From Streptomyces sp. BR123 (lineage in GTDB: Bacteria > Actinomycetota > Actinomycetes > Streptomycetales > Streptomycetaceae), in the NCBI RefSeq assembly GCF_013401435.1, contig NZ_JACBGN010000056.1, positions 1 through 34,698 of the forward strand: DNA of 34,698 bases, in the 5' to 3' direction. A program made the position numbers and the translations under genes. Positions 24,228-32,666 of the stretch are shown here, piece after piece (position 1 is the stretch's first letter; every line of letters begins with the position of its first letter). The notes under the pieces are model-generated. The model searched no databases and had not been told where the DNA came from. It saw only the letters and a list, made by a program, of their open reading frames with translations.

Positions 24228-25067
24228 TCAGTCCTCAGCGAGGTTCACCCGGTCCAGTTCCTCCGCATCCCGCTCGGAGAGGCGAAGACCGAACTCGCGG
24301 TCGAGCACGTCGACCAGTTCGCCGCGGGCGACGGACCGGCGCTCGCTGCGCCCGTCGGGGTACAGGCGGGTGAGCTCGCGCCCGACGAGGGCGGTACGGA
24401 CGGCGTCGCCCGGCTTCTGCACGATGACCTGCCCGATGAAAGCGGACCGGGGATGGGTGGAGCTGTAGTGGTTCAGCAGGACGTAGTCCACGGGGTGATA
24501 GCGCTGCGGGGAGAAGGCGTAGAGGTCGCGCCAGGTGTCCCCGCGCAGCAGGGACAGCGCGAGGACGCCGTCCTCCTCCTCGCGGACGGCGTAGGTCCAT
24601 TCCCCTTGCTCCACTTCGGCTCCGGGGCGGACCAGTGGGACGGGTTCGAGCGGTCCCTGGTGGCCGAAACCGGCGTCGCAGAGCCAGGGTTGGCCCTCGA
24701 CGGTGACGACGAGGACGGCATGCGTCACCGGGAGGAGCGTGTCGCCCCGGGTGCGGTTGCGGGCGCCACGCCCGGACACGTGGAAGCCGATCCGCTCCAG
24801 GGTCGCGGCCAGCAGCGAGTTCTGCTCGTAGCAGTAGCCGCCGCGGCGGCCGTGCACGAGCTTGTCCTCGATGGCCTTGATTTCCAGCGCGACGGGGCGG
24901 CCGAGCAGTACGTCCAGGCTCTCGAAGGCTATGGCACCGGTGTGGGCCCGGTGCACTGCGTACAACGTGTCGAGGTCCGGCAGGAGTTCCCCGTCGCCCC
25001 CGACGGGTCCCTCGTATCCGATCCGGGCGAGGTAGGCCCCGAGATCCAGCTGGTCACCACTCCACAT
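24228..25067 (-). CDS. nat: Arylamine N-acetyltransferase
   Basis: A 279-residue enzyme that moves an acetyl group from acetyl-CoA to arylamines, hydrazines or related acceptors. The Cys-His-Asp triad is complete: C79 in RRGGYCYEQN, H116 in VTHAVLVV and D131 in LCDAGFGH. The N-terminal MWSGDQLDLGAYLARIGYEG and HTGAIAFESLDVLLGRP are classic NAT sequence. Length is normal (about 280). The ATG at 25067 has GGGAG 4 bases upstream; longer open frames to 25289 do not look like NAT. In Actinobacteria members of this family also serve in polyketide and amide-forming pathways, but no biosynthetic genes are adjacent, so a general detoxifying or unknown role is the safest call. It leads into the DUF4937 gene. 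Confidence 0.94.
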   Translation of the reverse strand: MWSGDQLDLGAYLARIGYEGPVGGDGELLPDLDTLYAVHRAHTGAIAFESLDVLLGRPVALEIKAIEDKLVHGRRGGYCYEQNSLLAATLERIGFHVSGRGARNRTRGDTLLPVTHAVLVVTVEGQPWLCDAGFGHQGPLEPVPLVRPGAEVEQGEWTYAVREEEDGVLALSLLRGDTWRDLYAFSPQRYHPVDYVLLNHYSSTHPRSAFIGQVIVQKPGDAVRTALVGRELTRLYPDGRSERRSVARGELVDVLDREFGLRLSERDAEELDRVNLAED

Positions 25068-25381
25068 GTCGCTCCCCCGTTCCGGCCTCGCGGCCCGTGA
25101 AAGTCCGTGGCGCTTGTCCGCCGCGCTCGCACAATGATCGGCATGACGGCCCTGCACACCAACCTTCTCTTCGCCCGCGCCGCCGACGCCGAGAACCGCC
25201 CCGCCCGCCGCATCCCCCGCCGGCGGAGCACCCCGCGAAGACGACGCCCGGGGCCGGGGGAAGAGGACGCCCGAAGCCGCGGCGGGCACGACGAAGGGGA
25301 CCGGCCCGGTGGCCGGTCCCCTTCGTCTGCTGCCGGGTGGCGGTCCGGGCGGTCACCCCGCCCGGACCGCGACGCCGCGGA
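25068..25381. other. 314-bp gap holding the nrdJ terminator and the NAT promoter region
   Basis: No convincing gene. A rightward frame starting near 25142 (MTALHTNLLFARAADAEN) begins plausibly, but it has no ribosome site, turns Arg-rich and would run through the nrdJ terminator into the antisense of nrdJ, so I do not call it. No clear NAT promoter was found. Confidence 0.4.
25292..25327 (-). terminator. nrdJ terminator, 16-bp perfect stem
   Basis: Arms 25292-25307 and 25312-25327 are perfect reverse complements (left arm ACGAAGGGGACCGGCC) with a CGGT tetraloop. It begins 54 bases beyond the nrdJ stop and is one of the two strongest hairpins in the window. Confidence 0.85.
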
Positions 25382-28267
25382 TCAGCTGCAGCCGCTGGTG
25401 GAGCCGCAGCCCTCGCAGATGTAGCAGGAGCCGGCGCGCTGCATCTTCGTACCGCAGGAGAAGCAGAGCGGGGCGTCGGCGGAGACACCGAGCTGCATCT
25501 CGACCAGCTCCGCGCTGGAGTGCGCGGTCTTCGGCGCCGGGACGGTCACGGCCTGCGCCTTCTGGGGCGCGGGAACGGAGGCCAGCGGGGCGGACTGGGC
25601 CAGGGACTCCGTGTCGACCTCGTCCTCGAGCGGCTCGTAGGAGCCGGTGTCGAGGTGGCGCTGGCGCTCCTCGGCGGTGTGGATGCCGAGGGCAGAACGG
25701 GTCTCGAACGGCAGGAAGTCCAGGGCCAGGCGGCGGAAGATGTAGTCGACGATCGACTGCGCCATCCGCACGTCCGGGTCGTCCGTCATACCGGCGGGCT
25801 CGAAGCGCATGTTGGTGAACTTCGAGACGTAGGTCTCCAGCGGGACGCCGTACTGGAGGCCGACCGAGACGGCGATGGAGAAGGCGTCCATCATGCCGGC
25901 GAGGGTGGAGCCCTGCTTGGACATCTTCAGGAAGACCTCGCCCAGGCCGTCGTCCGGGTAGGAGTTGGCGGTCATGTAGCCTTCGGCGCCACCGACCGTG
26001 AAGGAGGTGGTGATCCCCGGGCGGCCCTTGGGCAGGCGCTTGCGGACCGGGCGGTACTCGATGACCTTCTCGACCGCCGCGCGGATGGCCTCCTCGGCCT
26101 TCTCCGTGACCTCGGCCTTCTCCTGCTCCTTCTTCTTGGCGGAGAGGGGCTGGCCGACCTTGCAGTTGTCGCGGTAGATCGCGAGGGCCTTGACGCCGAG
26201 CTTCCAGGCCTCGAAGTAGATCTCCTCGACCTCCTCGACGGTCGCCGACTCCGGCATGTTGACCGTCTTGGAGATGGCGCCGGAGATCCACGGCTGGATC
26301 GCGGCCATCATGCGGACATGGCCCATCGGGGAGATGGAGCGCTCGCCCATGGCGCAGTCGAAGACCTCGTAGTGCTCCGTCTTCAGGCCGGGGGCGTCGA
26401 TCACGTTGCCGTGCTCGGCGATGTGGGCGACGATCGCCTCGATCTGCTCCTCCTGGTAGCCCAGGCGGCGAAGGGCCTGCGGGACGGTGCCGTTGACGAT
26501 CTGCATCGATCCGCCGCCGACGAGCTTCTTGAACTTGACCAGGGCAAGGTCCGGCTCGACACCGGTGGTGTCGCAGGACATCGCGAGACCGATGGTGCCG
26601 GTCGGCGCGAGGACGGAGGCCTGGGAGTTGCGGAAGCCGTTCTTCTCGCCGAGGCGCAGGACGTCCTGCCAGGCCTCGGTGGCCGCGGCCCAGATCGCGT
26701 TGTCCAGGTCCTCGGTGCGCGGCGCGGCGCCGTTGGCGTCCGCATGCTGCTTCATGACGCGCTTGTGGGCGTCGGCGTTGCGGGCGTAGCCGTCGTAGGG
26801 GCCGACGATGGCGGCCAGCTCGGCGGAGCGCTTGTACGCGGTGCCGGTCATCAGCGAGGTGATGGAGGCGGCGAGCGTGCGCCCGCCGTCCGAGTCGTAC
26901 GCGTGGCCGGTCGCCATCAGCAGGGCGCCGAGGTTGGCGTAGCCGATGCCGAGCTGGCGGTAGGCGCGGGTGTTCTCACCGATCTTCTGCGTCGGGAAGT
27001 CCGCGAAGCAGATGGAGATGTCCATCGCGGTGATGACGAGCTCGACGACCTTGGCGAAGCGGGCGGCGTCGAAGGACTGGTTGCCCTTGCCGTCGTCGTC
27101 GAGGAACTTCATCAGGTTCAGCGAGGCGAGGTTGCAGGACGTGTTGTCCAGGTGCATGTACTCGCTGCACGGGTTGGACGCGGTGATGCGGCCGGACTCT
27201 GGGCAGGTGTGCCAGCGGTTGATGACACCGTCGTACTGGATGCCCGGGTCGGCACAGGCCCACGCGGCCTCGGCGAGCTTGCGGAACAGCGCCTTCGCGT
27301 CGACCTCCTCGATGACCTCGCCGGTCATGCGGGCGCGCAGGCCGAAGCCGGTGCCGTTCTCGACGGCCGTCATGAACTCGTCGTTCACGCGGACGGAGTT
27401 GTTGGCGTTCTGGTACTGGACGGACGTGATGTCGTCGCCGCCCAGGTCCATGTCGAAGCCCGCGTCGCGCAGGGCGCGGATCTTCTCCTCTTCCTTCACC
27501 TTGGTGGCGATGAAGTCCTCGACGTCCGGGTGGTCCACGTCGAGCACGACCATCTTGGCCGCACGGCGGGTGGCACCGCCCGACTTGATCGTTCCGGCGG
27601 ACGCGTCGGCGCCGCGCATGAAGGAGACCGGGCCGGAGGCGTTGCCGCCGGAGGAGAGGAGCTCCTTTGAGGAGCGGATGCGGGAGAGGTTCAGGCCGGC
27701 GCCGGAACCGCCCTTGAAGATCATGCCCTCTTCCTTGTACCAGTCGAGGATCGACTCCATGGAGTCGTCGACGGACAGGATGAAGCAGGCGGAGACCTGC
27801 TGCGGCTGGGGCGTGCCGACGTTGAACCACACCGGGGAGTTGAAGCTGAAGATCTGGTGCAGGAGGGCGTAGGTCAGCTCGTGCTCGAAGATCTCCGCGT
27901 CGGCGGGGGACGCGAAGTAGCCGTGGTCCTCGCCGGCCTTCGTGTACGTCTTCACGATGCGGTCGATGAGCTGCTTCAGGCCTGTCTCGCGCTGCGGGGT
28001 GCCGACGGCGCCGCGGAAGTACTTGCTGGTGACGATGTTGACCGCGTTCACCGACCAGAAGTCGGGGAACTCGACGCCGCGCTGCTCGAAGTTGACCGAG
28101 CCGTCGCGCCAGTTGGTCATGACGACGTCACGGAGCTCCCAGTCCACCTCGTCGTACGGGTGCACGCCCGGGGTGGTGTGGATGCGCTCGATCCGCAGGC
28201 CGCCCTTGGCAGCCTTGGTCCCCTTGGGGCGGGAACCACGTGCCGAGCTGCTCGCCGTCTCTGTCAT
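25382..28267 (-). CDS. nrdJ: Adenosylcobalamin-dependent (class II) ribonucleotide reductase
   Basis: A 961-residue enzyme that reduces ribonucleotides to deoxyribonucleotides using a coenzyme B12-generated thiyl radical, so it works with or without oxygen. FSFNSPVWFNVGTPQPQQVS with ACFILSVDDSM carries one active cysteine. NPCSEYMHLDNTSCNLASLN carries the catalytic NPCSE loop, and APTGTIGLAMSCDTTGVEP is the class II continuation. The C-terminus has a zinc-ribbon-like set of cysteines (C935, C938, C948, C951, C954, C960) that re-reduces the active site. Length is normal for actinobacterial NrdJ. The ATG at 28267 has GGGAGG upstream. It is downstream of nrdR; in S. coelicolor the two form the nrdRJ operon. 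A strong hairpin between them could reduce read-through here. Confidence 0.97.
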   Translation of the reverse strand: MTETASSSARGSRPKGTKAAKGGLRIERIHTTPGVHPYDEVDWELRDVVMTNWRDGSVNFEQRGVEFPDFWSVNAVNIVTSKYFRGAVGTPQRETGLKQLIDRIVKTYTKAGEDHGYFASPADAEIFEHELTYALLHQIFSFNSPVWFNVGTPQPQQVSACFILSVDDSMESILDWYKEEGMIFKGGSGAGLNLSRIRSSKELLSSGGNASGPVSFMRGADASAGTIKSGGATRRAAKMVVLDVDHPDVEDFIATKVKEEEKIRALRDAGFDMDLGGDDITSVQYQNANNSVRVNDEFMTAVENGTGFGLRARMTGEVIEEVDAKALFRKLAEAAWACADPGIQYDGVINRWHTCPESGRITASNPCSEYMHLDNTSCNLASLNLMKFLDDDGKGNQSFDAARFAKVVELVITAMDISICFADFPTQKIGENTRAYRQLGIGYANLGALLMATGHAYDSDGGRTLAASITSLMTGTAYKRSAELAAIVGPYDGYARNADAHKRVMKQHADANGAAPRTEDLDNAIWAAATEAWQDVLRLGEKNGFRNSQASVLAPTGTIGLAMSCDTTGVEPDLALVKFKKLVGGGSMQIVNGTVPQALRRLGYQEEQIEAIVAHIAEHGNVIDAPGLKTEHYEVFDCAMGERSISPMGHVRMMAAIQPWISGAISKTVNMPESATVEEVEEIYFEAWKLGVKALAIYRDNCKVGQPLSAKKKEQEKAEVTEKAEEAIRAAVEKVIEYRPVRKRLPKGRPGITTSFTVGGAEGYMTANSYPDDGLGEVFLKMSKQGSTLAGMMDAFSIAVSVGLQYGVPLETYVSKFTNMRFEPAGMTDDPDVRMAQSIVDYIFRRLALDFLPFETRSALGIHTAEERQRHLDTGSYEPLEDEVDTESLAQSAPLASVPAPQKAQAVTVPAPKTAHSSAELVEMQLGVSADAPLCFSCGTKMQRAGSCYICEGCGSTSGCS

Positions 28268-28355
28268 GCCGCCTGCCTCCCATATGCGGGCAAAAACGCC
28301 CTAAAGTGCCAGCGATATTCCGCGGCACAGTGCTGTGTCTTGTTACGTTTCGTCT

Positions 28356-28374
28356 CTCCCGGCTGCACCGGGAG
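28356..28374 (-). promoter_or_regulatory. Hairpin in the nrdR-nrdJ spacer
   Basis: CTCCCGG (28356-28362) and CCGGGAG (28368-28374) pair perfectly around a 5-base loop, about 90 bases before the nrdJ start. A CACAG-N2-CTGTG inverted repeat (28326-28337) lies closer to nrdJ. Both sit in the transcribed spacer. Confidence 0.4.
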
Positions 28375-28415
28375 TCCCCCGGCTACCACCGGAGGAGCGC
28401 CAGGCCGAGCAGACG

Positions 28416-28436
28416 GGCCACGCGGAACGCGTGGCC
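28416..28436 (-). terminator. Hairpin directly behind nrdR
   Basis: GGCCACGCG (28416-28424) pairs perfectly with CGCGTGGCC (28428-28436) around a 3-base loop, 6 bases past the nrdR stop. It has no U tract. It may be an attenuator or an mRNA end that makes nrdR and nrdJ levels differ. Confidence 0.5.
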
Positions 28437-28442
28437 GCCCGG

Positions 28443-28955
28443 TCAGTCGGCGGCGGAGGCGGGCACGGGGACCGGAACGGCCCCTCCGGACTCGCACTCT
28501 TCAGGATGAGGCCGCCGGTCGCGCAGTTCCGCGATGGCCGTCTCGAAGTCTTCAAGGGTGTCGAACGCTTTGTACACGGACGCGAACCGCAGGTACGCGA
28601 CCAGATCGAGCTCCTGGAGCGGGCCGAGTATGGCCAGACCCACGTCGTGGGTGGTCAGCTCGGCGCTGCCGGTGGCGCGCACCGCCTCCTCGACCCGCTG
28701 GCCGAGCTTGGCGAGGGCGTCCTCCGTGACGGGCCGCCCCTGGCAGGCCTTGCGCACGCCGGAGATGACCTTGGTACGGCTGAAGGGTTCAGTGACCCCG
28801 CTGCGCTTGATCACCATCAGCGAGGCCGTCTCCACCGTCGTGAAACGACGGGAGCAGTCCGGGCACTGACGACGTCTGCGGATCGAGGTGCCGTCGTCGG
28901 TGGTGCGGCTGTCGACCACGCGACTGTCGGGGTGCCTGCAGAAGGGGCAGTGCAT
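28443..28955 (-). CDS. nrdR: Transcriptional repressor NrdR
   Basis: A 170-residue regulator that represses ribonucleotide reductase genes when dATP/ATP is bound. The zinc ribbon has CPFC (C3, C6) and CPDC (C31, C34) with the typical spacing [17 protein letters not shown]. An ATP-cone domain follows (about 46-136) beginning [17 protein letters not shown]. The tail after residue 140 is variable and proline/valine-rich. The ATG at 28955 has AAGGA 6 bases upstream. It is the first gene of the nrdR-nrdJ unit and is divergent from lexA. Two NrdR-box-like sites lie 31 bp apart in front of it, so it likely represses its own operon; class I nrdAB genes elsewhere would be further targets. Confidence 0.97.
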   Translation of the reverse strand: MHCPFCRHPDSRVVDSRTTDDGTSIRRRRQCPDCSRRFTTVETASLMVIKRSGVTEPFSRTKVISGVRKACQGRPVTEDALAKLGQRVEEAVRATGSAELTTHDVGLAILGPLQELDLVAYLRFASVYKAFDTLEDFETAIAELRDRRPHPEECESGGAVPVPVPASAAD

Positions 28956-29002
28956 GGGTTTCCTTCACCCTCCCTCTCGGCACGACTGAATCGCCCCGCC
29001 CA

Positions 29003-29035
29003 CCCCTGGAGACAGGGGCCCACCCCCGTAGGGGG
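29003..29035 (-). promoter_or_regulatory. Two small hairpins in the nrdR leader
   Basis: CCCCTG (29003-29008) pairs with CAGGGG (29013-29018) around a 4-base loop, and CCCCC (29023-29027) with GGGGG (29031-29035) around a 3-base loop. They lie 48-80 bases before the nrdR start, between the -10-like TATGCT and the ribosome site, so they would be in the leader RNA. Confidence 0.4.
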
Positions 29036-29090
29036 CCTCGCGGAGCACCACAAGCATATGCGATTCCGAGAGCCTCGCGAGCCCACCGGA

Positions 29091-29106
29091 CCACAAGTTG
29101 TGGGTG
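29091..29106 (-). promoter_or_regulatory. NrdR box 1
   Basis: The 16-mer CCACAAGTTGTGGGTG aligns partly to the NrdR consensus acaCwAtATaTwGtgt and contains the perfect palindrome CCACAAGTTGTGG (centre 29097). Support rests on its 31-bp centre-to-centre spacing from box 2 when aligned to the consensus, three helical turns as in known NrdR sites. Confidence 0.55.
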
Positions 29107-29121
29107 ACCTCGCTCATCCAA

Positions 29122-29137
29122 CCACTAGATATGGGGG
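29122..29137 (-). promoter_or_regulatory. NrdR box 2
   Basis: CCACTAGATATGGGGG matches 8 of the 10 core positions of the NrdR consensus (CwAtATaTwG at 29125-29134). It is 167-182 bases upstream of nrdR and is the better of the two boxes. It could also affect transcription toward lexA, which is unproven. Confidence 0.6.
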
Positions 29138-29360
29138 TGCGACGGATCGATTTCACTACCGCGCGTCGCGGCCCGATGACCAGGCGGAAGGGATGCGCGG
29201 TGCCACACCGACAGGGACCGGAGGGCGCCGATCCGCGCGGGAAGGGTACCGTAAACAGCGGACACAGGGCCGAACCTGCGTTCGGTGAATTGCGCGCCGC
29301 CGCACACGGCGGCCATACACCTCTCGATGTGGCCACGGCGAGCGATCTGCGATTTTTCAC

Positions 29361-29376
29361 TCGAACGTGTGTTTGG
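29361..29376 (+). promoter_or_regulatory. LexA SOS box
   Basis: TCGAACGTGTGTTTGG matches the Gram-positive SOS box TCGAAC-N4-GTTCGA at 10 of 12 fixed positions. It overlaps the -35 of the lexA promoter, so LexA should repress itself, as is usual in Actinobacteria. Confidence 0.85.
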
Positions 29377-29402
29377 CGCAACCTTTCGAAAGCAACTACC
29401 GT
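29373..29402 (+). promoter_or_regulatory. lexA promoter
   Basis: TTGGCG (29373-29378), an 18-base spacer and TACCGT (29397-29402) form a reasonable HrdB-type promoter. Transcription would begin near 29409, giving a leader of about 33 bases. The SOS box covers the -35. Confidence 0.55.
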
Positions 29403-29441
29403 TGTCCAGCTAGGGAGAACATTTCGAGAGGGGCCGCCGAC

Positions 29442-30233
29442 GTGACCACGACCGCAGACAGTGCCGCCATCACTGCCCAGAACCGCTCCCAGAGCCGACT
29501 CGACCCGGTGCACGCCATGAACGAAGCAAGCCTGAACCCGGAGGCGGAGTCCGTCCGGCCCGCGCGCTCCCTGCCAGGGCGCCCTCCAGGCATCCGCGCC
29601 GACAGCTCCGGGCTCACGGACCGGCAGCGGAGGGTCATCGAGGTCATCCGCGACTCCGTGCAGCGGCGGGGCTACCCTCCGTCGATGCGGGAGATCGGCC
29701 AGGCGGTGGGCCTGTCCAGCACCTCGTCCGTCGCCCACCAGCTGATGGCCTTGGAGCGCAAGGGATTCCTGCGCCGCGACCCCCACCGGCCCCGGGCGTA
29801 CGAGGTCCGCGCGTCGGACCAGCCCAGCTCGCAGCCCACCGACACCACCGGCAAGCCTGCCGCCTCGTACGTTCCCCTGGTCGGACGGATCGCGGCCGGC
29901 GGCCCGATCCTCGCCGAGGAGTCGGTGGAGGACGTATTCCCGCTCCCGCGCCAGCTCGTCGGCGACGGTGAGCTCTTCGTCCTCAAGGTCGTCGGCGACT
30001 CGATGATCGAAGCCGCGATCTGCGACGGCGACTGGGTCACCGTCCGCCGTCAGCCGGTCGCCGAGAACGGTGACATCGTCGCCGCGATGCTCGACGGCGA
30101 GGCCACGGTCAAGCGGTTCAAGCGCGAGGACGGCCACGTCTGGCTGCTCCCGCACAACGCGGCGTACCAGCCGATCCCCGGCGACGAGGCCACCATCCTC
30201 GGCAAGGTCGTCGCCGTACTGCGCCGGGTCTGA
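29442..30233 (+). CDS. lexA: SOS response repressor / autoprotease LexA
   Basis: A 263-residue repressor of DNA-damage genes; RecA-ssDNA triggers its self-cleavage. The first 55 residues are a variable, unstructured extension usual in Streptomyces. The winged helix (about 57-122: [35 protein letters not shown]) binds the SOS box. The cleavage site A152-G153 is in VGRIAAGGP. The catalytic pair S187 (VVGDSM) and K224 (ATVKRF) is intact. The GTG at 29442 begins [13 protein letters not shown], the family start, with GAGAGGGG upstream; the frame back to 29367 includes the SOS box and is not coding. It is divergent from nrdR and ends in two hairpins facing the DinG-like helicase. Confidence 0.97.
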   Translation: MTTTADSAAITAQNRSQSRLDPVHAMNEASLNPEAESVRPARSLPGRPPGIRADSSGLTDRQRRVIEVIRDSVQRRGYPPSMREIGQAVGLSSTSSVAHQLMALERKGFLRRDPHRPRAYEVRASDQPSSQPTDTTGKPAASYVPLVGRIAAGGPILAEESVEDVFPLPRQLVGDGELFVLKVVGDSMIEAAICDGDWVTVRRQPVAENGDIVAAMLDGEATVKRFKREDGHVWLLPHNAAYQPIPGDEATILGKVVAVLRRV

Positions 30234-30248
30234 GCCCGCGCCCCTGTC

Positions 30249-30283
30249 CAGCTCCGGGACTCACTGCGCCGGTCCCGGAGCTG
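30249..30283 (+). terminator. lexA terminator hairpin 1
   Basis: Arms 30249-30260 and 30272-30283 pair perfectly over 12 bp (left arm CAGCTCCGGGAC) with an 11-base loop, 16 bases past the lexA stop. Confidence 0.8.
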
Positions 30284-30328
30284 TCTGTATCCCTTGCCGG
30301 CGCAGAGCTTTGCAGCGCCGAACTCATG

Positions 30329-30367
30329 GCCGTCGGCACCCGGGTTGTGGTTTCGGGTGCCGACGGC
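30329..30367. terminator. Hairpin 2 between lexA and the DinG-like gene
   Basis: GCCGTCGGCACCCG (30329-30342) pairs perfectly with CGGGTGCCGACGGC (30354-30367), 14 bp, with an 11-base loop, followed by TTT on the plus strand. It lies between the convergent genes and may serve both, 74 bases past the helicase stop. Confidence 0.75.
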
Positions 30368-30440
30368 TTTGCCGTGCGGCGTTGCGGCTGAGCCCGGGGT
30401 TCCGCCCAGGGTGTTCCGCGCCGACGCTTCGGCGCCGACG

Positions 30441-32411
30441 CTACTTCCCGTCCGCCTTGGCGGCCGCATCGATGGCGGCGAGGGAACGGCGGACCTGATT
30501 GCGGTCCGTGGTGTACCAGAAGTCCGGGAGCGAGGCCTTCAGGAAGCTCCCGTAGCGGGCCGTGGCCAGCCGCGGGTCGAGGACGGCGACGATGCCCCGG
30601 TCTCCTGATGCCCGTACGAGCCGGCCCGCCCCCTGAGCCATCAGCAGCGCGGCGTGCGTGGCGGCGACCGCCATGAACCCGTTGCCTCCGTGCTCCTCGA
30701 CCGACTTCTGGCGGGCGCTCATCAGGGGGTCGTCAGGGCGCGGGAACGGGATCCGGTCCATGATCACGAGCTGGCAGCTCGGTCCGGGCACGTCCACGCC
30801 CTGCCACAGGGACAGCGTCCCGAACAGGCAGGTCTTCGGGTCCGCGGCGAACGCCTTGATCAGCTCGCCCAGGGTTTCCTCGCCCTGCAGCAGGATCGGG
30901 TGGTCGAGCCGGCCGCGGAGTTCCTCGGCGGCCGCCTTGGCGCCGCGCATGGAGGAGAACAGACCGAGGGTGCGGCCCCCGGCCGCTTCGATCAGCTCGG
31001 CGAGCTCGTCCATCATGTCGCCGCGCGTGCCCTCGCGGCCGGGCGTGGCGAGGTGCTTGGCAACGTAGAGGATGCCCTGCTTGGGATAGTCGAACGGCGA
31101 GCCGACGTCCAGGCCCTTCCAGACCGGTGCGTCATCCGCTTCCACGCCCTCGGGGGACAGTCCCAGCGAGGCCGCGACCCCGTTGAAGTCCCCTCCCAGC
31201 TTGAGGGTCGCCGAGGTGAGGACCACCGAGCGGTCCTCGAACAGTTTCTCGCGCAGCAGCCCGGACACCGACAGGGGGGCCACGCGGAGGGTGGCCCCGA
31301 AACGGTCGTGGCGCTCGTACCAGACGACGTCGTACTCGGAACCGGCGATGATCCGCTCCGCCACCGCGTGGACGTTCTCCACGGAGGCGAGTGCCTGCTT
31401 GCGGACCGCGTCCTCGTCGGCGACGGACTTGTCCCTGGTCGCCCCGATCGCGGAGATGACATTGCGCGCGGCGTCCCGTAGGGAGGTCAGCGCGTAACCG
31501 AGGTCCTCCGGGATCTCCTCCAGCCGACCGGGGAGAGCAAGCTCCATGACCCGCTCGAAGGACTCCGAGGCGGTCTGCAGGGCATCGGCGGTCTTCTCGT
31601 CGACCAGCTTTGCAGCGCGCTTCACGGCGCGGTTGACCTGGCCGGGGGTGAGCTCACCGGTGGCGGCCCCGGTCACGCGGGACACGAGCTCGTGCGCCTC
31701 GTCCACGATCAGCACCTCGTGCTGGGGCAGGACGGGGGCGCCCTCGATCGCATCGATGGCCAGCAACGCATGGTTGGTGACGACCACGTCGGCGAGCTTG
31801 GCCCGCTCGCGGGCGGCCTCGGCGAAGCACTCGGCACCGTACGCGCACTTCGACGCGCCGAGGCATTCGCGGGAGGAGACCGAGATTTGACCCCAGGCGC
31901 GGTCGGAGACGCCGGGCGTGAGGTCGTCCCGGTCGCCCGTTTCCGTCTCGTCGGCCCAGTCCCTCAGGCGCAGCAGGTCCTGTCCGAGCTTGCTGGTGGG
32001 GGCAGCCGCCTCGAACTGGTCGAAGAGGCCTTCCTCCTCGTCCTGCGGTGCGCCCTCGTGCAGCCGGTGCAGGCAGAGGTAGTTGGACCGGCCCTTGAGC
32101 ATGGCGAACTGCGGGCGGCGGCGCAGCTGCGGGTGCAGTGCCTCCACCGTCCGGGGCAGGTCGCGCTCGACCAGCTGCCGCTGCAGCGCCAGCGTCGCCG
32201 TGGCGACGACCACGCGCTCGCCGTGCGCGAGGGCCGGCACCAGGTAGCCGAGGGACTTGCCGGTGCCGGTGCCGGCCTGGATGAGCCGGTGGGTGCTGTC
32301 GTCGATCGCTTCGGCGACGGCTTCGGCCATGGCGACCTGGCCGGGCCGCTCCGTGCCGCCGACGGCGGCGACGGCTGCGTGCAGCAGGTCGGTGAGGGAG
32401 GGCTTCGTCAT
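30441..32411 (-). CDS. DinG/XPD-type ATP-dependent DNA helicase
   Basis: A 656-residue superfamily 2 helicase expected to unwind 5' to 3', including forked DNA, R-loops and G-quadruplexes. Walker A is QAGTGTGKS (45-53) and the DEAH box is VDEAHE (236-241). Four cysteines, C113, C183, C189 and C195 (ECLGASKCAYGAEC), are placed to hold an iron-sulfur cluster. The C-terminal half contains LTSATL and QGVDVPG, and ends in the arginine-finger region MAQGAGRLVRASGDRG. The ATG at 32411 has GGGAGG upstream; ten more in-frame residues upstream lack a site. DinG is an SOS gene in E. coli, but I see no LexA box before this one. It converges on lexA. The 255 bases upstream, to the GNAT stop, hold only weak small hairpins. 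Confidence 0.93.
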   Translation of the reverse strand: MTKPSLTDLLHAAVAAVGGTERPGQVAMAEAVAEAIDDSTHRLIQAGTGTGKSLGYLVPALAHGERVVVATATLALQRQLVERDLPRTVEALHPQLRRRPQFAMLKGRSNYLCLHRLHEGAPQDEEEGLFDQFEAAAPTSKLGQDLLRLRDWADETETGDRDDLTPGVSDRAWGQISVSSRECLGASKCAYGAECFAEAARERAKLADVVVTNHALLAIDAIEGAPVLPQHEVLIVDEAHELVSRVTGAATGELTPGQVNRAVKRAAKLVDEKTADALQTASESFERVMELALPGRLEEIPEDLGYALTSLRDAARNVISAIGATRDKSVADEDAVRKQALASVENVHAVAERIIAGSEYDVVWYERHDRFGATLRVAPLSVSGLLREKLFEDRSVVLTSATLKLGGDFNGVAASLGLSPEGVEADDAPVWKGLDVGSPFDYPKQGILYVAKHLATPGREGTRGDMMDELAELIEAAGGRTLGLFSSMRGAKAAAEELRGRLDHPILLQGEETLGELIKAFAADPKTCLFGTLSLWQGVDVPGPSCQLVIMDRIPFPRPDDPLMSARQKSVEEHGGNGFMAVAATHAALLMAQGAGRLVRASGDRGIVAVLDPRLATARYGSFLKASLPDFWYTTDRNQVRRSLAAIDAAAKADGK

Positions 32412-32666
32412 AGCACCTCCCACCCTACGGGGCGGCACCGACAGTGACGGCCACAGCGGGGATGCACGGGCGATGCAAGGGCGCCGGAGGCCCGGGCGGC
32501 GAGGGCTCCGCGGACGGCGGCCTCACTCTCCCGGGTGAACATCCAAACGGCGGGAACCTTGCTGCGCGGCGCAGAGTTTTCGGAGTGTAAGGGCGGGCGA
32601 GGAGGTAGGGAGCCGGGAGGAGGCGGAGGGGACGTGCGGTGTCGGGATCCCGGGGGCGGGCGGCCG

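Larger units (their letters stand above)
28956..29441. other. Divergent nrdR / lexA control region
   Basis: 486 bases with no gene. On the nrdR side are tandem leader hairpins, a -10-like TATGCT on the minus strand (29058-29053) and paired NrdR boxes. On the lexA side are an SOS box and a -35/-10 pair. The middle (about 29140-29340) shows no recognisable element. Confidence 0.6.

Noticed and set aside
25107..25424. A small rightward protein beginning MTALHTNLLFARAADAEN near 25142
   Set aside because: No ribosome site, rapid decay into Arg/Pro-rich sequence, and the frame passes through the nrdJ terminator and the end of nrdJ.
28268..28442. A cobalamin riboswitch before nrdJ
   Set aside because: The spacer is short and lacks the B12-box; in Streptomyces the B12 switch is known on the class I nrdAB genes, which need silencing when NrdJ works.
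32412..32666. An SOS box upstream of the DinG-like helicase
   Set aside because: Only isolated GTTC/GAAC-like fragments occur, with no partner at the N4 spacing.
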